DNA from: Cupriavidus sp. IDO
Lineage (GTDB): Bacteria; Pseudomonadota; Gammaproteobacteria; Burkholderiales; Burkholderiaceae
DNA length: 64,000 nucleotides
NCBI RefSeq assembly: GCF_000812465.1
Contig: NZ_JWMA01000104.1
Coordinates: forward strand, 62,001-126,000
Direction: 5' to 3'
Positions 47,520 through 56,458 of this stretch are shown here, in pieces (positions within the stretch are counted from its first letter, which is position 1; every line of letters begins with the position of its first letter). The translations under genes were made by a program, and so were the position numbers. The notes under the pieces are model-generated. The model worked only from the letters and a program-made list of their open reading frames with translations. It made no database searches and was not told the origin of the DNA.

Positions 47520-49343
47520 ATGAAAGCCGCGCTCAATGCAAGCAGTTCGTGGTCAGCGCTCTTCCTAACACTCATGCTCTGGTCCGCACCATTCCTGATC
47601 GTTCCTCACACTTTTCCCATCTCGACGTTTTACTCGGAATCCCTTGCGATTGCCATCTCAGTTTTGCTAGCAGGCGCGGCATTGCTAATGCGTATATGTC
47701 GGGGCGGTCAACTCCCAATTGCCATGGTTTCGTGGGCTCCCGTGGGCCTCATTGTCGCGTTGTTGGTCCAATTGACCGTGATGCGCGTTTCGCGTCCGGT
47801 GCCGTCGTTCTTTGCTATTTTCTTTTGCTTGTGCGCGATACTTTCCATTCAAGCAGGATTGTGGCTTGGTTGCGACCGCAACAGAACTAGGCGGCTATTG
47901 CGGGCATGTGCCGTTGGCAGCGTGCTCTGTGGCTTGATTTCGTTTGGCATGGCATGGGTGCAAGCCTTCGGTATCGAGGCGCACTATTCACCCTGGGTGG
48001 CAACTTATCCCTACGATAGCGGGCGAAGACTTTTTGCCAACCTATATCAACCAAATCATCTCGGCACCGTCATCGCCTTGGCCATGGCCGGCGCACTCTA
48101 TCTCCGTCGAATGCATGACATTGGTCGCTTTGCACTAATGGGAGTGTTGATTGTGCTTGCAATCGGCATAGCGCTGACGGCATCGCGCACCCCTATCATT
48201 CAAACCGCAGTCGTAGCCGCGGCAGCGCTGATCATGGCGCGTGTGCAAGAAGCGGAATATCCTCCAGTGAAATGGTGGCGCGCTGCCTTGTTCGGGGCTT
48301 TGCCTGTACTTGCTGTGATAGCGGCGATGCTCTTTGTGGCGTGGTTGAATCAGACATTCGATCTTCGTCTCGCTACGTCCGCGGCGGAGCGCATGAGTGA
48401 ACAAGGCCAGATATCACCACGCCTGGCCCTGTGGCGCTATGCATTTGAGGTCTTTAAGCAGAATCCCTTGCTCGGGGTTGGCTGGGGTGAGTATGTTCGA
48501 GCGCAGTACTTGATCGCAGACCGTCTCGGTCCCGTGGAAATGGGCAACAACGCGCACAACATAGTGCTCGATCTCCTGGCAAAGACCGGGCTCGTTGGAG
48601 CAGCGGCAACCCTGCTACCGTGCCTGTATTGGTGTTGGTGCAGTATTAGGGCGATCCGCGCAGGCGATTTCGCAGTCCAGCGTATTTACTGCATTACTGT
48701 AGTGTCGGTCGTGGCGGTGCACGCAATGCTTGAGTTCCCCCAGAACTATGCGTTCTTCCTGCTGCCGATATGCTTTATGATGGGGTTGGCGGAAACGCGG
48801 TACTGGCAAGGGATGAGTAGAGGTCTCTCAACGGGAGTGACGATTGCCATGCTGGTAACCGTCTCTGCAGGTCTGGTGGCAGGCTACTTCGACTATCGGA
48901 AAGCCGAAGTGGTTTACGAGCAAAGAGGGGCATTACGATACTTTGCCAGCCCGTCTTTCATTTTTGCAGACTGGGCACGCTATGGCCTGACAGGTGCAAT
49001 GGAGTTAGATCCGGAATTGCTGTCTGAAAAGCTGGCGATGCATGAGAATGCGCTTACCATATCGGCAACTCCAAATATGATCCGACGCTACACTGTCCTG
49101 TTGGCGCTAGATAATCGACCCCGCGAGGCATTGCTTCAGGTTCAGCGTCTAAAGAACTTGTCTAATGGACAGTTTGACGTTCAGTATGCACGCCTGCTGG
49201 CAATGTGTGATGAGCAAAAGGGCGCAATCGATGAGTTTAAGCAGAAATTGCTCAATCTCTACGGGCAGCCCAAGGCGGAAAAGATTGGCGTCTCGCAGAC
49301 GTTGAGCGTGGACGGTAATCCGGTAATAGCATATGGCAGGTAG
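47520..49343 (+). CDS. PglL/TfpO-like O-oligosaccharyltransferase (Wzy/WaaL superfamily), first copy
   Basis: The 607-residue inner-membrane protein has about 12 helices and a soluble C-terminal region with repeat-like sequence (YTVLLALDNRPREALLQVQRL). Signatures shared with the next gene are RRLFANLYQPNHLGT, LTASRTPIIQ, WRYAFEVFKQNPLLGVGWGE and NNAHNIVLDLLAKTGLVGA (catalytic-type His). These are typical of PglL (Wzy_C_2) ligases that move lipid-linked sugars onto pilin. GGAGA precedes the ATG at 47520. Base composition is clearly lower in GC than the flanking genes, suggesting transfer. Confidence 0.85.
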   Translation: MKAALNASSSWSALFLTLMLWSAPFLIVPHTFPISTFYSESLAIAISVLLAGAALLMRICRGGQLPIAMVSWAPVGLIVALLVQLTVMRVSRPVPSFFAIFFCLCAILSIQAGLWLGCDRNRTRRLLRACAVGSVLCGLISFGMAWVQAFGIEAHYSPWVATYPYDSGRRLFANLYQPNHLGTVIALAMAGALYLRRMHDIGRFALMGVLIVLAIGIALTASRTPIIQTAVVAAAALIMARVQEAEYPPVKWWRAALFGALPVLAVIAAMLFVAWLNQTFDLRLATSAAERMSEQGQISPRLALWRYAFEVFKQNPLLGVGWGEYVRAQYLIADRLGPVEMGNNAHNIVLDLLAKTGLVGAAATLLPCLYWCWCSIRAIRAGDFAVQRIYCITVVSVVAVHAMLEFPQNYAFFLLPICFMMGLAETRYWQGMSRGLSTGVTIAMLVTVSAGLVAGYFDYRKAEVVYEQRGALRYFASPSFIFADWARYGLTGAMELDPELLSEKLAMHENALTISATPNMIRRYTVLLALDNRPREALLQVQRLKNLSNGQFDVQYARLLAMCDEQKGAIDEFKQKLLNLYGQPKAEKIGVSQTLSVDGNPVIAYGR

Positions 49344-49464
49344 GTACAGCCGCCTTGCGGCTGCCATTAAGGAAGTTAGGGATAGCGTCTAGCCCTGAGG
49401 CTGGTCAGCGAAGGCGTGACTCATTTCGCGATATGATGCACGCTTTCAACGGGGCAACTGTCAC

Positions 49465-51261
49465 ATGCCAGTCCGTAGTTTGCCAGCTCTGGAAGGGCTA
49501 GTTGCCTTGGTGTTGGTACTTCCATTATTGGTATCCAAGCACACCCTGCCACTTGCCACCTTCTACGGCGAATGGGCCAGCGCAGCACTGTTCTGTTTCG
49601 CCGTAGTAAGCCGGTACGCCGCTGCAAGGCAGACCGGCGCCGCTAATGCCAAGGCAGTCCCCTGGGTAGTCCTTGTCCCGCTGTGGCTCATTCTGACGAG
49701 CCTGATCCAGGCAGCAGCCGGCGTAATTGACTACACCGGCAGTCGTATGGCCACCCAACTGGTGCTGGCCCTCGGCGCGGCAGTCATGTGTGCCGCTTGG
49801 CGCTTGAGCAGCTGCGGCGACCGTGATGCAATGCAAGGTGTCACGACAGCCATCTCCGTCGCCTTCCTCGTCGCTGGTCTCTTCGGTACCCTGGCGCAAT
49901 GGGTGCAGCTGTTCCACCTCGAACCCAAGACCTTCGGCCTAGTCTCTCCCTACTTCTACGACGACAACCGCCGCCTCTGGGGCAACCTGAACCAGCCCAA
50001 CCACCAGGCCACCGTTGAAGGCCTCGCGCTGGTGGCCTCAGTGTGGCTAGCCTCGCGCGGCTCACTGCGCTTCCCGATGTGGCTGGTCGCAGTTGCCTTG
50101 CTGGAAAGCGGCATCGTACTGTCCGGCTCCCGCACCGGCGTGCTGCATGTCGGGCTCGCAGCGGTGTACGCATTGGTGGCAGCATGGCTGGCTCGCGATG
50201 TGCGACGCGATGCCGATCCCATGCGCCGGCCCATGGGGCTGGTCGTCGCAGCGATCGCGATGGTGGTAATGCTGCTGGTGCTGCATCCAACGATCAAGGC
50301 AGCCGGGCAGGCTTTCGACTGGCGCCTGTTCGATACGCTCGCTCAACTGAAGGCCGAGGACCAGATTTCCGCGCGCGGCGCCTTGTGGACCCACGCCATC
50401 GCCATGTTCCGCTCGCATCCCTGGCTCGGCGTAGGCTGGGGCGAGTTTGGCTGGGCGCAGTTCCAGCAGATGGAGCAGGTCCGGGTGAAGGTGGAGATGT
50501 CCCTGCACGCTCACAACGCCATTCTCGACCTGCTGGCGAAGACTGGCATCGTTGGTGCCGCCGGTGTCGGACTGATCCTGCTTGCCTGGCTCTGGCGCGT
50601 GATCCGGGTTCGCCTCTGGCATGGCGATAGCGAGGAGCGCAAGCAGACGGTGCTGGTGCTGACCTGGCTGGCGATGCTGTGCGCGCACTCGATGCTGGAG
50701 TATCCGCTGCACTATCTGTACTTCTTCCTGCCGTTCTGCTTCATGCTGGGCTGGCTGGAGCCTTCGGGCTTCGGGCAGTGGCGCATGCCGCGCTGGATGT
50801 CGACGAGCCTTGTCGCGGCCTTCGTTACCATTTCCGCCACCGTGCTGGTGACGATGTGGCAGGACTATCGCCGCGTGGAGGCGCGCGAGTACGCCGGTGC
50901 CGAGCGCCGCGACACGCTGCCGTTGCCGCGATTCTGGTTTCGCCAGCATGCCGAAGCGGACATTGCCGAGCGTGCGGTCATCACGCCGGACAATGCTGCC
51001 AGCCTGCTGCCAGCCCATATCGCCGCCGTGCATCTGCTGCCGACGCCGACCATGATTGCCCGCACGGCGTGGCTGCTGGCCTTGATTGGCAACCCCGCAC
51101 AAGGCAGGGCGTGGCTCGAGCGGCTTCGCTACTACTATGCCGGCGACGAGGCGGCGCAGTACGCCTCTCTTGCGCAGGACTGCCACAATGTTGCCGATGA
51201 CGCCCGTCCGAAGGCGTTCTGCGACTGGGTGCACAGGCAGTCCCGGCGCATGCCGGAATAA
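49465..51261 (+). CDS. PglL/TfpO-like O-oligosaccharyltransferase, second copy
   Basis: The 598-residue membrane protein is a diverged paralogue of the preceding gene. It shows NRRLWGNLNQPNHQATVEG, LSGSRTGVLHVGLA, WTHAIAMFRSHPWLGVGWGE, SLHAHNAILDLLAKTGIVGA and SMLEYPLHYLYFFLPFCFM. The helix layout and C-terminal soluble part match PglL. Its second half is GC-rich like the rest of the chromosome, unlike the first copy. One enzyme may serve pilin and the other different proteins, or one may be an O-antigen ligase; the sequence does not decide. Confidence 0.83.
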   Translation: MPVRSLPALEGLVALVLVLPLLVSKHTLPLATFYGEWASAALFCFAVVSRYAAARQTGAANAKAVPWVVLVPLWLILTSLIQAAAGVIDYTGSRMATQLVLALGAAVMCAAWRLSSCGDRDAMQGVTTAISVAFLVAGLFGTLAQWVQLFHLEPKTFGLVSPYFYDDNRRLWGNLNQPNHQATVEGLALVASVWLASRGSLRFPMWLVAVALLESGIVLSGSRTGVLHVGLAAVYALVAAWLARDVRRDADPMRRPMGLVVAAIAMVVMLLVLHPTIKAAGQAFDWRLFDTLAQLKAEDQISARGALWTHAIAMFRSHPWLGVGWGEFGWAQFQQMEQVRVKVEMSLHAHNAILDLLAKTGIVGAAGVGLILLAWLWRVIRVRLWHGDSEERKQTVLVLTWLAMLCAHSMLEYPLHYLYFFLPFCFMLGWLEPSGFGQWRMPRWMSTSLVAAFVTISATVLVTMWQDYRRVEAREYAGAERRDTLPLPRFWFRQHAEADIAERAVITPDNAASLLPAHIAAVHLLPTPTMIARTAWLLALIGNPAQGRAWLERLRYYYAGDEAAQYASLAQDCHNVADDARPKAFCDWVHRQSRRMPE

Positions 51262-51276
51262 GATCCACGCATCTGC

Positions 51277-51348
51277 CGACGATACAGTAATCGGGCGGAT
51301 CACCATGCCGTGGTCCACTGCCTTGCACATTTCGGTAACAGGACTACT
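51277..51348 (-). pseudogene. Fragment of a second moaC gene
   Basis: On the minus strand the frame reads PVTEMCKAVDHGMVIRPITV. The intact MoaC at 54.1 kb has [19 protein letters not shown] at the corresponding place: ten of eleven residues from MCKAVD to GMV agree, and the DNA is alike too. Nothing MoaC-like flanks it. It is a relic of about 24 codons between pglL and the cyclase gene. Confidence 0.55.
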
Positions 51349-51460
51349 TTCCCGCGCCATCCCGAACCATTGATGTTGCGTTTCCGGGACAGCCGTCGCT
51401 GGTAGGCATGCATAGCACAGCAGCATTGGCGGGACTGTAATAAAGTGTCTCCAAAAATAC

Positions 51461-52756
51461 GTGGGCAAAAAGACCTTGAATCCGGAGTGCCGTCCCGAAT
51501 TTTCGGTGAATCCGCTGCGTGTGGAATTCAGCCGACCGGAAGTCGAACGCGATTTCCAACTCCATCATGTGACCCGCAGTCAGGCGTCCCTGCGCCTCAC
51601 GCTGAGTTTCTGTTCCTTCTTCTATCTTGCCTTTGCCTTGACGGATGTCGCCGCGCTTGGCTACGGGCGTCTCGCCTTGCTGCTGTTCGTGGCCCGCATG
51701 CTCGTTGCCATTACGGCAATGCTGGGCTTGCAGGTGATTCGCGATCAGCCGGAATCAGTCGCCGCGCTCTGGTTGGCGGCGAGCGCCGCCGAAATTGTCG
51801 GGATGGCGACTTTCATGCTAATCGTCTGGTTTCGCCCGTACGAAATCCCGTGGCATGCGATGTCCCTGTGCATCATGCTGATTGTCGTTTATCTGTTTAT
51901 TCCCAATCGGCTGCTCATTACAAAGATCATCGCGCTGATCACCACGGCTGCTTTTATCGTGATCGCGGTAAGCGTTGGCAATCTGACGGCATCCGATGCA
52001 CTGACGATGTCGATGCTCTTGCTGCTGGCCAATAGTTTCGGGATTGTGGCGGCGCGTCGCTACCAGCGCCTGTGGCGGGACGAATACCGGGTGCTAATGG
52101 ATTTCAAGGGTCTTTCCGTGCGCGATCATCTCACCGGCTGTTATAACCGGCGCCATCTGCACGACACGCTTCTGCCGATGGAAATCGCGAGGGCCCAGCG
52201 GCACAAGCTATGGCTGACGCTGGTGGTCTGCGACGTGGATCACTTCAAGCTGATCAACGACACCTACGGCCACCAGGCCGGCGACATCGTCCTTCGCAAC
52301 ATTTCAAGCATGCTTCAGACGATCACCCGCCAGCATGTTGACAGCGTTGTGCGCTATGGGGGAGAGGAGTTCCTTCTGACCTTATCGCAAACGGACCTGG
52401 ATGGTGCCTTGTCCGTCGCGGAGCGCCTGCGTGCGGCGATTGCAGGCAATCCGACGGTTGATGCGGCTGGCAGAAGCATTGCAACCACGGCAAGCTTTGG
52501 CGTGTTGGCAGTCAATTTCTCGGTTGCGGGGAAAAACGTGACCGACGAATCCCTGATCGCGGCCGCCGATGCCCTGCTCTACGAAGCCAAGAAGTCCGGC
52601 CGCAACAATATCCAATGCAGTGAATGGCCCGATGAATCAGCCGGGCAGGGGCTGAGTTCCCGTCCGCTATCCATCTACGATTCGGCGGCGTCGGACATGA
52701 GCTTCGCAAATGGCGATTCTGCGCAATCGGAAAGCCGCCCTGGCTCGGACGGGTGA
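51461..52756 (+). CDS. Membrane-bound diguanylate cyclase (GGDEF domain)
   Basis: The 431-residue protein has an N-terminal block of about six membrane helices (residues 45-205) and a C-terminal GGDEF domain. Motifs are DHLTGCYNRRHLHD, VVCDVDHFKLINDTYGHQAGD and the active site RYGGEEFLLTL, intact for c-di-GMP synthesis. No RxxD inhibitory site is found at its usual place (RQHVD has Arg one residue too far). The start is a GTG at 51461 with no clear binding site. The position after pilin-modification genes suggests a role in surface behaviour. Confidence 0.87.
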   Translation: MGKKTLNPECRPEFSVNPLRVEFSRPEVERDFQLHHVTRSQASLRLTLSFCSFFYLAFALTDVAALGYGRLALLLFVARMLVAITAMLGLQVIRDQPESVAALWLAASAAEIVGMATFMLIVWFRPYEIPWHAMSLCIMLIVVYLFIPNRLLITKIIALITTAAFIVIAVSVGNLTASDALTMSMLLLLANSFGIVAARRYQRLWRDEYRVLMDFKGLSVRDHLTGCYNRRHLHDTLLPMEIARAQRHKLWLTLVVCDVDHFKLINDTYGHQAGDIVLRNISSMLQTITRQHVDSVVRYGGEEFLLTLSQTDLDGALSVAERLRAAIAGNPTVDAAGRSIATTASFGVLAVNFSVAGKNVTDESLIAAADALLYEAKKSGRNNIQCSEWPDESAGQGLSSRPLSIYDSAASDMSFANGDSAQSESRPGSDG

Positions 52757-52841
52757 GTTCTGCGATTGGGTTGCTGCGCAGACAGGCACGCTGCACGCGC
52801 AACCATGCGGACGAATGAGGTACCGCCTGCCATCAGTACGG

Positions 52842-53360
52842 TCAGTACGGCCGGTAGTACCCCGGAGGCGGCGGAGGCGGCGGATAGTAATACGCCCGCG
52901 CCGCCGGCCTTGGCGCGGCGTACGACACGTTGCCGTACACCGGTACCTTATGACCGCTCGCGTACATGCACTGCACATAGGCGCCGTCATAGCGCTGCTG
53001 CGTGGCGTAGCCTGACGCTTGCGCCGTGCCAGTACCGATCGCCGCGCCGGTCAACAGGCCCACGCCTGCGCCCACGGCCGCGCCTTCGCCCCCGCCAAAC
53101 GCCGCCCCGGCCGCCGCTCCCAGCGCTGTCGTGAGCACGGTACTCCCGACCGCGCTGGTATTGGCCGCCTCCTGCGTGCTGACGCCGCCCACCTGTCCAA
53201 AGGCATATTGCCTGCAGTTGTAGTCATCCGAGCGGAACTGATCGAAGCTCTTGCCCGTGCCCGGCAGCGCCATCACGCTTGGACCCGATGGCACCACGGC
53301 GCAGGCGCCCAGCGCCAGCGCGGCCAGCGCCAGCAGGCTGCGGGGGAAATAGGTAGACAT
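52842..53360 (-). CDS. Glycine-zipper outer-membrane-type lipoprotein
   Basis: The 172-residue protein has a lipoprotein signal (LLALAALALGAC, lipobox LGAC, Cys20). Two further cysteines follow (YNCRQY, VQCMYASG). A central glycine-zipper segment (TALGAAAGAAFGGGEGAAVG, then GAGVGLLTGAAIGTGTAQ) could insert in membranes. The C-terminal tail is Tyr/Pro-rich with seven prolines in a row. It resembles YMGG-like/glycine-zipper lipoproteins of proteobacteria. The neighbouring secreted repeat protein lies upstream on the same strand. Confidence 0.82.
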   Translation of the reverse strand: MSTYFPRSLLALAALALGACAVVPSGPSVMALPGTGKSFDQFRSDDYNCRQYAFGQVGGVSTQEAANTSAVGSTVLTTALGAAAGAAFGGGEGAAVGAGVGLLTGAAIGTGTAQASGYATQQRYDGAYVQCMYASGHKVPVYGNVSYAAPRPAARAYYYPPPPPPPGYYRPY

Positions 53361-53404
53361 GCTGTCCTCGTCTGCGGTGTCCGGACGATGCCCGAAGGCG
53401 ACCG

Positions 53405-53887
53405 TCACGAATTGGCCGGCGGTTGCGCCGGCACGCGTTGCCAGCCGCCTGGGCAAGCCCTGATATACGGGTAGTAGCCATCCGGCCGCGCACAGTGGTA
53501 CCAGAATGCCTGGGGCGGGGGTGCCTCGCTGTCAGGGCCGGGCGCCGAAACGGGGCCTTCCTGTCCCTGCTCGACGTACTCCGGCGCCTGTTGCACGCCA
53601 GCCACGGCAGGCGGGTAATAGCCGCCATAGTAGCCACCGTAGTAGCCGCCGTAGTACGGGTAATAGGGATAGCCGGGATAGCCCCACCAGCCGGGGCCGA
53701 AGCCAACGCCCACGACAACCCCCGAGTGGAAGTGACCACCGTGCCACCCGCCTCCATGCCACCCGCCTCCGCCATGCCAGCCGCCACCTCCGTGCCAGCC
53801 ACCCCCGCCATTCCTTGCCACCGCCGCGCCGCTCGCCACGGCCACCGCGAGTGCCAGCAGCAGCTGGCCCATCCTGCGCCCGTTCAT
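53405..53887 (-). CDS. Secreted Gly/His/Trp- and Gly/Tyr-repeat protein
   Basis: The 160-residue product has a signal peptide (LLLALAVAVASGAAVA) and then GGGGWHGGGGWH-type repeats (four to five copies of a GGGGWH or GGGWH unit). A second set of GGYY/PYYG repeats follows. The C-terminal block HCARPDGYYPYIRACPGGWQ, with two cysteines, recurs in small beta-proteobacterial exoproteins in my knowledge. His-rich repeats could bind metal. No function is known. It is co-directional with the lipoprotein gene, 44 bases upstream of its start. Confidence 0.75.
   Translation of the reverse strand: MNGRRMGQLLLALAVAVASGAAVARNGGGGWHGGGGWHGGGGWHGGGWHGGHFHSGVVVGVGFGPGWWGYPGYPYYPYYGGYYGGYYGGYYPPAVAGVQQAPEYVEQGQEGPVSAPGPDSEAPPPQAFWYHCARPDGYYPYIRACPGGWQRVPAQPPANS
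53735..53815. repeat. Short tandem repeats coding GGGGWH units
   Basis: Several imperfect copies of a 15-18-base unit of the kind CCACCTCCGTGCCAGCC stand in tandem within the secreted protein gene. Replication slippage could change the copy number. Confidence 0.6.
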
Positions 53888-54076
53888 GATGATGTCCAGT
53901 GATTCAATGGCGGGTATTGCTCCGATCCCGTCGCCCGGTCATGGACGGCGTCATGTCGCCGTCATGTCTTTATTGAACACCAATTCGGGTGAAAACGGAG
54001 GGGCCGTGATGCGCCAGTAATGCAGCGTTACCTTTATTACGGCCATTACGGCCCGATCGCGGCAGGGCGATACAGG

Positions 54077-54556
54077 TCACGTAGCCGCCACCCAGTCGCC
54101 CGATTTCCCGCCATGCTTTTCAAGCAGTCGCACGCCACCCATTACCATGCCCCGATCCACCGCTTTGCACATGTCGTAGATAGTCAGCAGGGCGACCTGC
54201 ACGCCCGTCAGCGCTTCCATTTCCACGCCGGTCTGGCCGCGGGTTTCGGTGCGCACGGTGCAGGTGATGCGGCTGCCGGCTTCGTCCAATTCGTAGTCGA
54301 CCGAGACCTTGGTCAGGCCGATCGGATGGCACAGCGGAATCAGGTCGGCGGTGCGCTTGGTAGCCATGATGGCCGCGACGCGCGCAATGCCCAGGACATC
54401 GCCTTTTTTTGCGTTGCCGTCGCGCACGAGCGCGAAGGTGGCGGGTTCCATCGTGATGGTGCCGGTGGCCACCGCGACGCGATGGGTGCTGGCCTTGTCG
54501 CCGACGTCGACCATGTGGGCCTGGCCGGCGGTGTCGAAATGTGTGAGCTGGGTCAT
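54077..54556 (-). CDS. moaC: Cyclic pyranopterin monophosphate synthase
   Basis: MoaC completes the first step of molybdenum cofactor synthesis. The 159-residue protein starts [20 protein letters not shown]. It has [40 protein letters not shown], the loop [20 protein letters not shown] and the terminal catalytic Lys in GGKSGDW. It is divergent from the BepA-like gene, with 186 bases between. No other moa gene lies in the window. Confidence 0.95.
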   Translation of the reverse strand: MTQLTHFDTAGQAHMVDVGDKASTHRVAVATGTITMEPATFALVRDGNAKKGDVLGIARVAAIMATKRTADLIPLCHPIGLTKVSVDYELDEAGSRITCTVRTETRGQTGVEMEALTGVQVALLTIYDMCKAVDRGMVMGGVRLLEKHGGKSGDWVAAT

Positions 54557-54742
54557 GGCGCGGTGGAGTAGGGGATGCACGCGGCAACCCTGATGGGAAC
54601 GGCTTCCGGAGGCCGCTATCATAGCAACATGCCCAAGTATCCATCGCTTCGCAGCCCAGTTGCAGCTGGCATTTCTGCCGGGCTGGACACTGTGCCTGCC
54701 GGTCGCACATCACATTGCCATCCACGGGGCCGATCGGCCGCC

Positions 54743-56443
54743 ATGATGCATCCGTGGCGCCGCTCGCTGGCTGCCCTGTTGGCGCTTGCCATGGTGGCGC
54801 CGGCATGGTCGCAGGCCTCACGCCCGGTGGCGGCCGCGAGTCCGCTTGCCAAGGCTGCGCCCGCCGCGCCGTCTGCCGTTCCGTCAGAAGCCAGCGACCA
54901 GGTCTACGACAACCTGAACCGGAGCGTGAAAGCCGGCCAGAAGTCGGAGTTCGGGCTGCGCACCAACAACCCGGTGGTGGAAGCCGGCGGCGTGCAGTTG
55001 CCCGATCTTGGTGATCCCTCCACCGCGGCGCTGTCGCCCGATATGGAGAAGCGGCTGGGCGACCGGATCATGCGCGATATCCGCCGCGATCCGCAGTACG
55101 TGACCGATCCCCTGCTAGCCGATTACCTGAATTCGCTGGGCTACCGGCTGGTGCAGGCCGCGCGCCGGCAGAACATCTCGGGATCGACCGGCGCCGGCAC
55201 GTTCGCCACGGGCTTCGACCTGTTCGCCGTGCGTGACCGCAGCATCAACGCGTTCGCGCTGCCCGGCGGCTATATCGGCGTGCATACGGGCCTGCTGGTG
55301 CAGTCCGATACCGAGTCCGAGCTGGCTTCCGTGCTCGGCCACGAAATCGGCCACGTCATGCAGCGGCATATCGCGCGCGGCATCACCTCGCAGGACCAGT
55401 CGATGTGGATCGCGCTGGCCTCGATGGTGCTGGCCGGACTGGCCGCCACGCGCAGCCCCGATGCCGCCGCCGCGCTGGCGCTGGGCGGGCAGGGCGCCGC
55501 CGTTGCCAACCAGCTTTCGTTCTCGCGCGGCGCCGAGCGCGAGGCCGATCGGGTCGGCTTCCAGATCATGACCGCGGCGGGCTTCGATCCGCAGGGCATG
55601 CCTGACTTCTTCATGCGCCTGCAGCGTGCCGCCGGGACCGCGGAGAATTCGGTGCCGTCCTATGTGCGGACCCACCCGCTGACCTCGGAGCGGATCGCCG
55701 ACATGCAGGATCGGGTCAGGCACGTTGCCGCACACAAGGTGCCCAATACGCCGGAGTACGAATTCGCGCGCGTGCGGTCCCGCGTGATCCAGGAAGGCAC
55801 GCCGAGCGACCTGCAGAACCTGCGCACCGCGCTGCAGTCGCAGCTAGCCGGTGCATCGGCCATGCGCCTGCCGGCGCTGTACTACGGCATCGCCTTCACC
55901 GAACAGCGCCTTGGACGTTACGCCGCCGCCGAGCAGGCGCTGGGCGAGGCGCGCCGGCTCTACGGCAACATTCCCGGCGCCACCTCGGGCAGCCCGATGC
56001 TGGATGTGATGGCGATCGAACTGGCGCGCGCGCAAGGGCGCGTGCCGGAGGCCCTGAGCCAGGCAACGGCATCGATGAAGGCATTCCCGTTGTCGCATGC
56101 GGTGGCGCTGGCCTATGCCGACACGCTGCTGGGGTCAGGCAGGCTCGATGCGGCGGTCAGTTTCCTGCGCGAGCGCACGCGCGAGGAAACCGCGCGCAGC
56201 GAATGGTGGGACCTGCTGGCACGCGCCTATGCGGGGCAGGGCAAGCGCGTGCAGCAGCACCAGGCGCTGGCCGAGAAGTACGCCATGGACGGCGCCTACC
56301 AGGCCGCCATCGAACAGCTGCAGATCGCGCGCAAGGCGGGCGACGGTGACTTCTACACGCTGTCCGAGGTCGATGCGCGGCTGCACCAGCTCGAACGCCA
56401 GTACCGCGAGGAGAAGCAGGACAACAAGGGCATGCCCAACTGA
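54743..56443 (+). CDS. bepA: BepA-like periplasmic M48 metalloprotease with TPR-type C-terminus
   Basis: BepA degrades or helps assemble stalled LptD and other outer-membrane proteins. The 566-residue protein has a signal peptide (LAALLALAMVAPAWSQA) and an M48 domain with zinc motif SVLGHEIGHVMQRHIARG and downstream ligand Glu in GAEREADRVGFQIM. The lid sequence ends at RTHPLTSERIADMQDR. A helical TPR-like region fills the last 220 residues. The ATG at 54743 is chosen because it directly precedes the signal; an earlier in-frame ATG at 54629 exists. Confidence 0.87.
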   Translation: MMHPWRRSLAALLALAMVAPAWSQASRPVAAASPLAKAAPAAPSAVPSEASDQVYDNLNRSVKAGQKSEFGLRTNNPVVEAGGVQLPDLGDPSTAALSPDMEKRLGDRIMRDIRRDPQYVTDPLLADYLNSLGYRLVQAARRQNISGSTGAGTFATGFDLFAVRDRSINAFALPGGYIGVHTGLLVQSDTESELASVLGHEIGHVMQRHIARGITSQDQSMWIALASMVLAGLAATRSPDAAAALALGGQGAAVANQLSFSRGAEREADRVGFQIMTAAGFDPQGMPDFFMRLQRAAGTAENSVPSYVRTHPLTSERIADMQDRVRHVAAHKVPNTPEYEFARVRSRVIQEGTPSDLQNLRTALQSQLAGASAMRLPALYYGIAFTEQRLGRYAAAEQALGEARRLYGNIPGATSGSPMLDVMAIELARAQGRVPEALSQATASMKAFPLSHAVALAYADTLLGSGRLDAAVSFLRERTREETARSEWWDLLARAYAGQGKRVQQHQALAEKYAMDGAYQAAIEQLQIARKAGDGDFYTLSEVDARLHQLERQYREEKQDNKGMPN

Positions 56444-56458
56444 CCTGCACCGTGCGGG

